This document shows positions 1-5,155 of a stretch of 7,598 nt of DNA, one piece after another. Below the pieces are notes generated by a model. It was not told where the DNA came from. It worked only from the letters and a program-made list of their open reading frames with translations, and searched no databases. Every line of letters begins with the position of its first letter. Position 1 is the first letter of the stretch. The DNA comes from Bryobacterales bacterium (GTDB lineage Bacteria; Acidobacteriota; Terriglobia; Bryobacterales; Bryobacteraceae). The stretch spans positions 1 to 7,598 of the forward strand of contig PKYZ01000265.1 in the NCBI GenBank assembly GCA_003132865.1. Direction: 5' to 3'. The translations under genes were made by a program, and so were the position numbers.

Positions 1-1277
1 GGCCGCTTGCCAGTGTTGCCGATGAGGTTAAGCAGATCGCCTTCGGGTACAAAAAGGATATCTATCTGCTCTCGAAGCATGGCGCCCCGCGCGGCAAGGT
101 CTTGCACATGGATGTGGCGGAGACCGTCGATCAGGCCACCGTGATCGTGCCGGAATCCGCTGCGGTGATCCAGTCCGTGGCGCCCACGAGGGATGGCCCC
201 CTGGTCAATGAATTGGCGGGCGGCCCGTCCGAGGTGCGATTCCTGCCGGGCGACGGAAATCCGGTGAAGGTGCATGTGCCTCCTGTCTCCAGCGTGGATT
301 GCGGCAATCTGGATGGCGCCGGACCGATCTGTTATGTGGGCAGTTACCTCGATCCCGGCGGCTTCTTCCGCTTCGACCCGAGGTCGCGCAAGCTCACGCC
401 TACTGCCCTGCGCACACCGCCGCCTGTTCCTCTGGATGGGTTCGTGGTGACGCGCCGTTTCGCGGTCGAGAAAGATGGCACGAAGGTTCCGCTGAATATC
501 ATCCATCGCAAGGGACTGGCGCTCGATGGCAGCCACCCTACGCTGCTCACGGGCTACGGCGGTTACAACATCAGCTTGACCCCGAACTATCCTGCGCCGT
601 ACGTTCCCCTGCTCGAGCGCGGCGTGGTGTTTGCGGAAGCCAATCTGCGCGGCGGCGGTGAGTATGGTGAAGACTGGCACACGCAAGGCAAGCTGACGAA
701 GAAGCCAAACGTCTTTGACGATTTCGCGGCTTGCGCCAAGTACCTGATCGCGCGCAAGTATACGCAGCCATCCAAGCTGGCCATCATCGGCGGCAGCAAC
801 GGCGGGCTGTTGATGGGCGCGGCGCTGACCCAACACCCGGAGATGTACCACGCCGTGGTCTCAATGGTGGGCATCTACGACATGTTGCGCGTGGAACTCT
901 CGCCCAACGGCGCGTTCAATGTCACGGAGTTTGGAACTGTCAAGGAGGCTGACCAATTCAAGGCGCTGTATGCCTACTCGCCATACCATCACGTGAAGGA
1001 CGGAACCCAGTATCCGGCTATCCTGCTGACGACCGGCGATAATGATGCGCGCGTGGACCCCATGCAGTCGCGGAAGATGGCGGCCCGCCTTGAAGCCAGC
1101 GGAACCAAGCAGCCCGTGCTGTTGCGAACCAGCAGCACCGCTGGACATGGGATTGGGTCGTCGATTGACGACAACGTGGCGTTGTGGACGGATATTGATG
1201 CGTTTCTGTTGATGGAACTGGGAGGCGGCCTTCGGCCGCCGGGGTCAGGGACCGGGGGGCAGGGGCCGGGGTTGTGA
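1..1277 (+). CDS. Prolyl oligopeptidase family serine peptidase (S9A), 5'-truncated by the window edge
   Basis: The frame is open from the first full codon at base 3 and gives 424 visible residues, so the gene starts left of the window. S9A enzymes are about 700 residues, so most of the N-terminal beta-propeller is missing; the first ~140 visible residues would be its last blades. The rest is the alpha/beta-hydrolase domain. Visible hallmarks are GYGGYNIS, the NLRGGGEYGEDWH block, and a complete triad: Ser in GGSNGG (codon 795-797), Asp in GDNDARVDP (1044-1046) and His in AGHG (1146-1148). The family cleaves short peptides after proline. Location cannot be judged because the N-terminus is absent. 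The final ~18 residues (from about 1219) are a Gly/Pro-rich tail encoded by a hairpin and a G-run tract, unlike normal family ends, and may be read-through into a repeat. Family assignment is firm; exact specificity is inferred. Confidence 0.95.
   Translation, partial: PLASVADEVKQIAFGYKKDIYLLSKHGAPRGKVLHMDVAETVDQATVIVPESAAVIQSVAPTRDGPLVNELAGGPSEVRFLPGDGNPVKVHVPPVSSVDCGNLDGAGPICYVGSYLDPGGFFRFDPRSRKLTPTALRTPPPVPLDGFVVTRRFAVEKDGTKVPLNIIHRKGLALDGSHPTLLTGYGGYNISLTPNYPAPYVPLLERGVVFAEANLRGGGEYGEDWHTQGKLTKKPNVFDDFAACAKYLIARKYTQPSKLAIIGGSNGGLLMGAALTQHPEMYHAVVSMVGIYDMLRVELSPNGAFNVTEFGTVKEADQFKALYAYSPYHHVKDGTQYPAILLTTGDNDARVDPMQSRKMAARLEASGTKQPVLLRTSSTAGHGIGSSIDDNVALWTDIDAFLLMELGGGLRPPGSGTGGQGPGL
1224..1240. 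repeat. GC-only hairpin inside the 3' end of the peptidase gene
   Basis: Seven-bp arms ggcggcc and ggccgcc surround the triplet ttc, forming a perfect inverted repeat in the last codons of the prolyl oligopeptidase gene. No T-run follows, so it is not a classic intrinsic terminator. It encodes part of the odd Gly/Pro tail and may belong to a repeat fused to the gene's end. Confidence 0.6.
1241..1271 (+). repeat. G-run tract, candidate G-quadruplex
   Basis: Five G-runs of 4, 3, 6, 4 and 4 bases are separated by 2 or 3 bases (1241-1244, 1248-1250, 1254-1259, 1262-1265, 1268-1271). This satisfies the usual sequence pattern for an intramolecular G-quadruplex on the plus strand, which is also the mRNA sense. 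It directly precedes the stop codon at 1275-1277. Whether it folds is inference. Confidence 0.55.
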
Positions 1278-1305
1278 TGGCAGTGGGCGCTTTGAATTTT
1301 CCATC

Positions 1306-1324
1306 TATTAAGCGTCGCTTAATA
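1306..1324. repeat. Short perfect palindrome after the peptidase gene
   Basis: The arms tattaagcg and cgcttaata are perfect 9-bp inverted copies around a single central t. The near-continuous dyad is more like a protein-binding site than an RNA hairpin, which would have to open the centre to make a loop. It sits 29 bp after the stop codon at 1277. No function can be assigned. Confidence 0.45.
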
Positions 1325-1347
1325 CGGTGACACTTGCCTTCATCCAA

Positions 1348-1425
1348 GGGCCGCTCCCTTACGGTCGCGGCTCCGAATAAGGCACACGGCCCGCACACCG
1401 AACCGCGACCGTAAGGGAGCGGTCC
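1348..1425. repeat. REP-like inverted repeat with perfect 20-bp arms
   Basis: The left arm ccgctcccttacggtcgcgg (1351-1370) and its exact reverse complement (1403-1422) are separated by 32 bp. Pairing extends outward through a G-T wobble and two G-C pairs to 1348/1425, and inward by two pairs past one mismatch. Arms this long would give a very stable stem. No transposase gene or obvious target duplication is nearby. From memory, very similar sequence is scattered between genes in Acidobacteriota and some other phyla and produces recurrent spurious peptides containing PLPYGRGSV, as it does here on the minus strand. It is best described as a REP or MITE-like element. Confidence 0.7.
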
Positions 1426-1527
1426 GAGCCTTAATAGGTTCCGCCCCGGCTGCGTGCAGGGTGCCTGCCTGATCCCCCAAGGGTCCGTCTTCCTCAGTGC
1501 AGGTGTACTGTAGCCTATGATGTACCT

Positions 1528-1653
1528 ATGACACGTCTGTTTGCCGCGCTCGTCGCAGGACCGCTGACCTTGGGCCCGACCGGCGTGCTCTATGGCCCGA
1601 CGGGGACGGGTGGGACTGCGGGAAAAGGCACTATATTTGCGGTCGAACCGTGA
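1528..1653 (+). pseudogene. Probable GloVer-type repeat protein remnant (last repeat unit only)
   Basis: A 41-codon frame runs from the ATG at 1528 to the TGA at 1651-1653. Its second half reads GVLYGPTGTGGTAGKGTIFA, matching the repeat pattern G-x-L-Y-G-x-T-x-x-G-G-(x)n-G-T-(V/I)-F of GloVer-type tandem-repeat secreted proteins. Those proteins normally carry many such units, a signal peptide and often a C-terminal anchor; here only one unit remains and then a stop. The frame stays open upstream to about 1438, but the translated sequence there shows no repeat signature and then runs into the REP-like element. I infer the 3' relic of a gene destroyed by rearrangement. A translated micro-ORF is possible, but no convincing ribosome binding site is visible. 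Confidence 0.5.
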
Positions 1654-1660
1654 CCGGCTT

Positions 1661-1695
1661 AATCCGCGTTCATCTGTGTTCATCAGCAGCCAATA
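1661..1695 (+). repeat. 35-bp repeat, copy A (upstream copy)
   Basis: It begins aatccgcgttcatctgtg and ends in gccaata. It is the reverse complement of copy B (1734-1768) except for one base: a at 1688 faces c at 1741. It has the same orientation as copy C (2176-2210). Copies A and B together form a near-perfect inverted repeat around a 38-bp loop just upstream of the GxxExxY gene. Confidence 0.85.
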
Positions 1696-1733
1696 ATGGT
1701 TCTGAGAGGTATTAGTCCGTCGCGGCACATTCA

Positions 1734-1768
1734 TATTGGCCGCTGATGAACACAGATGAACGCGGATT
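1734..1768 (-). repeat. 35-bp repeat, copy B, containing the GxxExxY start codon
   Basis: This inverted copy starts tattggccgctgatgaac. The ATG at 1746-1748 is the internal atg of its gctgatgaac core, so the repeat encodes residues 1 to 7 (M-N-T-D-E-R-G) and part of codon 8. It pairs with copy A to its left and mirrors copy C beyond the gene. Confidence 0.85.
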
Positions 1769-2156
1769 TTCGGACCCGCTGACCGAGCAAGTGCTGGGCG
1801 CGGTCTTTGAGGTCTCCAACACTCTTGGCGCCGGATTCCTCGAGAAAGTGTACGAGCGCGCCCTGCTCAGAGAACTCGCCCTTCGAGGCCTGCGAACTGC
1901 CGCCCAAGCCTCGTTTGCGGTAGAGTACAAAGGCCTCCCGGTCGGCGAATACTTTGCGGACATCCTAGTTGAAGACGCGCTGGTGGTCGAGTTGAAATGT
2001 GTGGAGCGCCTAGCCAACGAACACACCGCCCAGTGCCTCAACTATCTGCGAGCCTCCGGCCGCACCGTCTGTCTTCTAGTCAATTTCCAAAAACCCAAGG
2101 TCGAGTGGAAACGAATCGTCCAAGGCTTTCAGATTCCCGAACCTATGACGGGGTAG
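1746..2156 (+). CDS. GxxExxY protein, PD-(D/E)XK nuclease-like
   Basis: The product has 136 residues, a normal length for the GxxExxY family (TIGR04256-like, related to the PDDEXK_3 group). The naming motif is G30-F-L-E33-K-V-Y36. A PD-(D/E)XK-like core follows: E33, D72 in EYFADILVED, and E82-L-K84 in VVELKC, then the conserved HTAQCLNYL block (Q96, Y100) and NFQKPKVEWKR near the end. All expected acidic and lysine positions are present, so it looks intact. Biochemical function is not established for the family; nuclease activity is inferred from the fold. ATG 1746 is the only sensible start because an in-frame stop lies at 1713-1715. No Shine-Dalgarno sequence is visible, and the start lies inside repeat copy B, which can pair with copy A. 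The gene converges on the NHL gene. Confidence 0.88.
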   Translation: MNTDERGFSDPLTEQVLGAVFEVSNTLGAGFLEKVYERALLRELALRGLRTAAQASFAVEYKGLPVGEYFADILVEDALVVELKCVERLANEHTAQCLNYLRASGRTVCLLVNFQKPKVEWKRIVQGFQIPEPMTG

Positions 2157-2175
2157 AGGCTATTGTTTTTTGTCT

Positions 2176-2210
2176 TATCCGCGTTTATCCGCGTTCATCA
2201 GCGGCCAATA
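2176..2210 (+). repeat. 35-bp repeat, copy C (downstream copy)
   Basis: It matches the reverse complement of copy B at about 31 of 35 positions and ends gttcatcagcggccaata. Copy C also shows a perfect 10-bp tandem duplication, ttatccgcgt at 2175-2184 and 2185-2194, exposing the decamer structure of the repeat. It follows a run of six T (2166-2171) after the GxxExxY stop codon, and stops 7 bp before the convergent NHL gene's stop codon. Confidence 0.8.
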
Positions 2211-2218
2211 TCCCTCCC

Positions 2219-5086
2219 TCACTCCACCGCAATCGTAACCCCCGCCGGGCTCTGATACAGCCCCACCGTCAGCACTACTGCCAAGTCGCCGGTAGGAACG
2301 AAGCCGCTGGGCACCTGCGCGTTGATCTGCATCACCCCCACAAAGCCCGGCGCGTCCCCGGCGAACAGGACGTTGGCCGCATAACCGGCCATGGTCAAAG
2401 ACACCGGCAGCACCGGCAGCGGGAAGGGCGCTTGCGCGGCTTGGCCGGTAAGGCCGGCAAGCGATGTTTGGCCTTCGCCCGTGGCATACAACACCACGAT
2501 CGAGCCGCGCGGCGCGGGGTTCTTATCGGAGTTGATCGACCCATCCTGATTGACCACCACGGCGTTCCCCGTGCCGTTGCTCACTGTGAACAGCGCGGGA
2601 TTGGCGTCTGCTATCGGGACTTGCATGGACGCCAGCGTGGCTCCCTGGTACACGACCTGCAGTTGTGCGATAGTCTGGCCCGCCATCTCGTAAGGCACCT
2701 GCGCGTTGATTTGGTTGGACTGCACGTAGAAGAGCGGCGCGGGCGTGGCATTGACGGGCGTGCCAGTGAACAGCACCTGCACGTTAGCAAGCGTGGTCGA
2801 TAGTGTCCCCGACGCATCGAAGTTACCCGTGACCGCGGCGGCCGGCCCGATGCCCTGGCCAAAGATGGAGAAGATTTCGCCGGGCGCCAGGGGCCCCGGC
2901 AGCAGGCTGGCTGCATTGGCAAGCGCCACCTTGATGAGTTGCGCCGGCGGCGGCGTCACCACCGTCTGGGTCGTCGACAGCCTGCGCACGCGGTTGTTGC
3001 CGGTATCCGCGACAAATACGTTGCCCTGGCCGTCCAGCGCCAGCCCATAGGGACTGGAGAGCGCAATTTCGACGGCGGCGCCGTTATCGCCGTTGTACGC
3101 CCCATCGCCGGTACCGGCAACAGTGGCGATCTCGCCATCCGTCGTCACCAGGCGCACGCGGTGGTTGCCGGTATCCGCGATGTAGATGTTCCCGCTGGCG
3201 TCCACTGCCACCGCTGATGGAAGGTTCAGCTCCGCGCCCGCAGCGGCGCCGCCATCGCCGCTGAAGCCGCCGGTTCCGGTGCCCGCGAGGGTGGAGATCG
3301 CGCCGCCCGGAGTGAGCACCCGGATGCGATGATTATAGGTATCGGCGATGTACAGATTGCCAGCGCTATCCAGCGCCACTCCTCCCGGGGCGTTCAACTC
3401 GCTCCACGAAGTATTTCCGCCCGCGTCGCCCAACGTACCGGTACCGGCCACGGTCTGGATGTTGCCCGCGGCGTCCACGCGGATGACGCGGTTGTGGCCC
3501 GTGTCGGCAATGTAAACGTTGCCCGCCAGATCGGCAACTACACCTTGCGGCGTCTTCAGAGGTGTTTGGGTGGCCTGATCGCCGTCGCCGCCGAGTCCGG
3601 GGAGGTAGGATCCGGCGAAGGTCGCGATCACTTCGGAAGGATTCACTTGGCGCGCGCGGTTGTTCCCACTGTCGGCGATGTAGAGGTTGCCGGCCGGATC
3701 GAATGCCAGGCCGTTGGGGTTAGTCAAGCTCGCGCCGACGGCCGGCCCTCCATCGCCCAAGTAGCCGGACGTCCCATTGCCGGCCACTGTGGAAATCTTC
3801 CCGTCCGCGCCGACTCGGCGGACGCGCTGGTTGGACAGGTCGGAGATATGCAGCGATCCATTGTTGAACGCCAGTCCGGTAGGCGTATTGAAGACAGCCA
3901 ACAACGCGCTGCCGCCGTCGCCACCGAAGCCGAATGTGCCGTCGCCGGCGACGGTGTTGACGATGCCCGTCGCAGCGGTGACGCACCGCACGCGCTGCAC
4001 CTCCGAGATATACAGGTCGCCCGCGGCGTCCAGCGTCACGTCCGCGGTAGCGTTCAGGTTCAGTGCGGTCTGCACGGCAAGTTGCCCGTCGCCGGTGGAC
4101 CCGCCAACGCCCACGACGCCCGCCACGGGAGTGAGGACGCCGGCGGAAGTCAACTGCCACACGACGGAATAGACGCTCTCGGGAAAATAGGGATCGCCGG
4201 CCGCATTGGCTGCCAGGCCGGAAAGCTGAACAAAGGTAATGTTGGAGTTCTGCGCGCTGAAGGTCTGCAGACTGCAAACCGTGCTGAGCGTACCTGCGCC
4301 GGCCCGCACCTCGCGAATCGCCATGTTCAGACTGTCCACGATGTAAAGGTTGCCCGCTCCGTCCAGCGCCAGGCCCTCCGGGAAGGCCAGTTGCGCGGCG
4401 GTAGCCGGTCCGCTGTCGCCGCTGTATCCCGCGATGCCCGTTCCGGCGAACGTGGAGATTTTCCCTCCCGGCACCACTTTGCGTACGCGTTGACCCTCGC
4501 GCTCGGAAATGTACAGGTTGCCGGCCGGGTCCGTCGCCAGGTTGTGCGGGCCCACCAGCAACGCCGCAGTTGCCGGACCGCCGTCCGCACTGGTGCCGCT
4601 GGGCCCATTGCCCGCCACGGTGGTAATATTCCCGTTCGTGCCGACCGCCCGTACCCGCTGGTTCCCATAATCGGCGATGTACAGATTACCCGCCGCATCC
4701 AACGCCAGGCCATACGGCTGATTCAATTGCGCGACCGAGGCCAGGCCGTTATCGCCGCTGAAGCCTCGGTGTCCGTTCCCGGCCACCGTGCTGATTACAC
4801 CCGCGGGAGTCACTTTCCGCACGCGATTATTGGCCGCATCCGCGATATAAAGGTTGCCGGCGGGATCCACCACGATCCCTTCGGGTTGAGCCACCTGGGC
4901 CGCTACGGCTTGGCCGCCATCGCCCACCTGGTCGCTGCCCGCCACCGTGGTGAGGTGATAGACCGGGGGCGACACCGCCAGGGCAGGGAAGCAGGACAAG
5001 CAGCAAAACCACCAGCCACCAGCCACCAACCGGGGTACCCTCTGGGTCCCACGGCGAGCGAAGTTCGGCTCTGCCAGGACATGCAT
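2219..5086 (-). CDS. Secreted NHL-repeat protein with Solibacter-type C-terminal domain
   Basis: The product has 955 residues. Residues 1-37 resemble a Sec signal peptide: a long basic n-region (R11, R12, R16, R19), a hydrophobic stretch 20-36, and a likely cut after A37 in FPALA. Residues 43-705 hold 12 NHL-like units of the form P-x-G-L-A-x-D-x-x-G-N-L-Y-I-A-D-x-x-N-x-R-V-R, beginning near residues 68, 124, 180, 236, 288, 347, 402, 457, 513, 567, 623 and 679, joined by VAGTG...GFSGDGG segments. Unit 5 (288-312) is badly degenerate and unit 6 is shortened. NHL units form beta-propeller blades, so 12 could make two six-bladed propellers. After a TPPPAQ linker, residues 717-955 match the Solibacter C-terminal domain (TIGR03437-like), including NAASLLPGPLAPGEIFSIFG and two copies of QINAQVP. 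The role is probably surface binding or scaffolding; ligand unknown. The ATG at 5086 is preceded by a close AAGGG. Confidence 0.92.
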   Translation of the reverse strand: MHVLAEPNFARRGTQRVPRLVAGGWWFCCLSCFPALAVSPPVYHLTTVAGSDQVGDGGQAVAAQVAQPEGIVVDPAGNLYIADAANNRVRKVTPAGVISTVAGNGHRGFSGDNGLASVAQLNQPYGLALDAAGNLYIADYGNQRVRAVGTNGNITTVAGNGPSGTSADGGPATAALLVGPHNLATDPAGNLYISEREGQRVRKVVPGGKISTFAGTGIAGYSGDSGPATAAQLAFPEGLALDGAGNLYIVDSLNMAIREVRAGAGTLSTVCSLQTFSAQNSNITFVQLSGLAANAAGDPYFPESVYSVVWQLTSAGVLTPVAGVVGVGGSTGDGQLAVQTALNLNATADVTLDAAGDLYISEVQRVRCVTAATGIVNTVAGDGTFGFGGDGGSALLAVFNTPTGLAFNNGSLHISDLSNQRVRRVGADGKISTVAGNGTSGYLGDGGPAVGASLTNPNGLAFDPAGNLYIADSGNNRARQVNPSEVIATFAGSYLPGLGGDGDQATQTPLKTPQGVVADLAGNVYIADTGHNRVIRVDAAGNIQTVAGTGTLGDAGGNTSWSELNAPGGVALDSAGNLYIADTYNHRIRVLTPGGAISTLAGTGTGGFSGDGGAAAGAELNLPSAVAVDASGNIYIADTGNHRVRLVTTDGEIATVAGTGDGAYNGDNGAAVEIALSSPYGLALDGQGNVFVADTGNNRVRRLSTTQTVVTPPPAQLIKVALANAASLLPGPLAPGEIFSIFGQGIGPAAAVTGNFDASGTLSTTLANVQVLFTGTPVNATPAPLFYVQSNQINAQVPYEMAGQTIAQLQVVYQGATLASMQVPIADANPALFTVSNGTGNAVVVNQDGSINSDKNPAPRGSIVVLYATGEGQTSLAGLTGQAAQAPFPLPVLPVSLTMAGYAANVLFAGDAPGFVGVMQINAQVPSGFVPTGDLAVVLTVGLYQSPAGVTIAVE
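2972..4960 (-). repeat. Coding tandem repeats of about 168 bp (NHL units)
   Basis: Twelve units of about 56 codons repeat through the NHL protein gene; successive core motifs are spaced 56, 56, 56, 52, 59, 55, 55, 56, 54, 56 and 56 residues apart. The units diverge at DNA level but keep phrases such as the codons for GNLYIAD. The repetition, combined with high GC, also leaves a long open antisense frame on the plus strand that should not be taken for a gene. Confidence 0.85.
5010..5029. repeat. Heptamer tandem repeat in the signal-peptide codons of the NHL gene
   Basis: The heptamer ccaccag occurs twice (5010-5016 and 5017-5023), followed by six of its seven bases (5024-5029). On the coding strand it reads tggtggc and encodes LVAGGWW, around residues 20-26. 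Because seven is not a multiple of three, gain or loss of one unit would shift the frame at the very start of the protein. Confidence 0.6.
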
Positions 5087-5155
5087 ATTCCCTTAAGAGG
5101 TGCGCAGGGCCTCAAGTTTTTCTCAGAGACCGCCGTTATATAGGTGAGTTCGCCT
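5087..5155. promoter_or_regulatory. Divergent intergenic spacer, candidate promoter region
   Basis: Only 69 bp separate the start codons of the divergent NHL (minus) and matrixin (plus) genes, so at least one promoter may lie here or reach into the neighbouring coding sequence. The only AT-rich hexamer is tatata at 5137-5142, which read on the minus strand continues as tataac, a fair -10 match leaving a leader of about 45 bp for the NHL gene. No good -35 box was found. For the plus-strand gene this hexamer is too close to the start codon. Confidence 0.3.
5142..5147 (+). promoter_or_regulatory. Ribosome binding site of the matrixin gene
   Basis: The sequence aggtga lies 8 bp before the ATG at 5156. 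This spacing favours that ATG over the in-frame GTG at 5144, which is part of the same site. Starting at 5156 also puts a basic KHR directly before the hydrophobic signal-peptide core. Confidence 0.65.

Larger units (their letters stand above)
1733..2211. mobile_element. Candidate GxxExxY cassette bounded by terminal inverted repeats
   Basis: Copies B (1733-1768) and C (2176-2211) of the 35-bp repeat face each other and enclose one complete gene for a GxxExxY / PD-(D/E)XK-like protein. About 31 of 35 positions match between them, plus one extra outer pair. The outer tips are atattgg and ccaatat. The unit is only about 480 bp. It resembles a MITE or REP-type unit with a cargo gene rather than an insertion sequence: there is no transposase and no clear target-site duplication (the left flank ends attc, the right begins ccct). 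Mobility is inferred from structure alone. Confidence 0.45.

Noticed and set aside
1348..1425. REP-like hairpin as an intrinsic terminator for the peptidase gene
   Set aside because: The loop is 32 bases, no T-run follows, and it lies 70 bp past the stop; a dispersed repeat explains it better.
1018..1734. 238-codon minus-strand open frame across the repeat-rich gap
   Set aside because: It overlaps the peptidase catalytic region antisense and translates the REP-like hairpin (GPLPYGRGSVC), a typical spurious product of such repeats.
1661..2210. Three copies of a ~35-bp repeat as a degenerate CRISPR array
   Set aside because: Copies lie in alternating orientation and enclose a gene; spacing is 38 bp and about 407 bp, unlike an array.
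1997..2803. 268-codon plus-strand frame spanning the GxxExxY end and the NHL 3' part
   Set aside because: It is out of frame with the first gene and antisense to the conserved C-terminal domain of the second; it also runs through repeat copy C.
2972..4960. CRISPR-like periodicity
   Set aside because: The period is in-frame coding NHL units with diverged DNA and no identical short repeats separated by unique spacers.
3329..5143. 604-codon open frame on the plus strand opposite the NHL gene
   Set aside because: It lies wholly antisense to clear NHL units, is Arg/His/Ala/Val-rich without domain signature, and its openness follows from GC-rich repeated codons on the other strand.
5144..5155. 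GTG at 5144 as the matrixin start
   Set aside because: This GTG is part of the best Shine-Dalgarno sequence (aggtga), and the ATG at 5156 gives better spacing and a more typical signal peptide.
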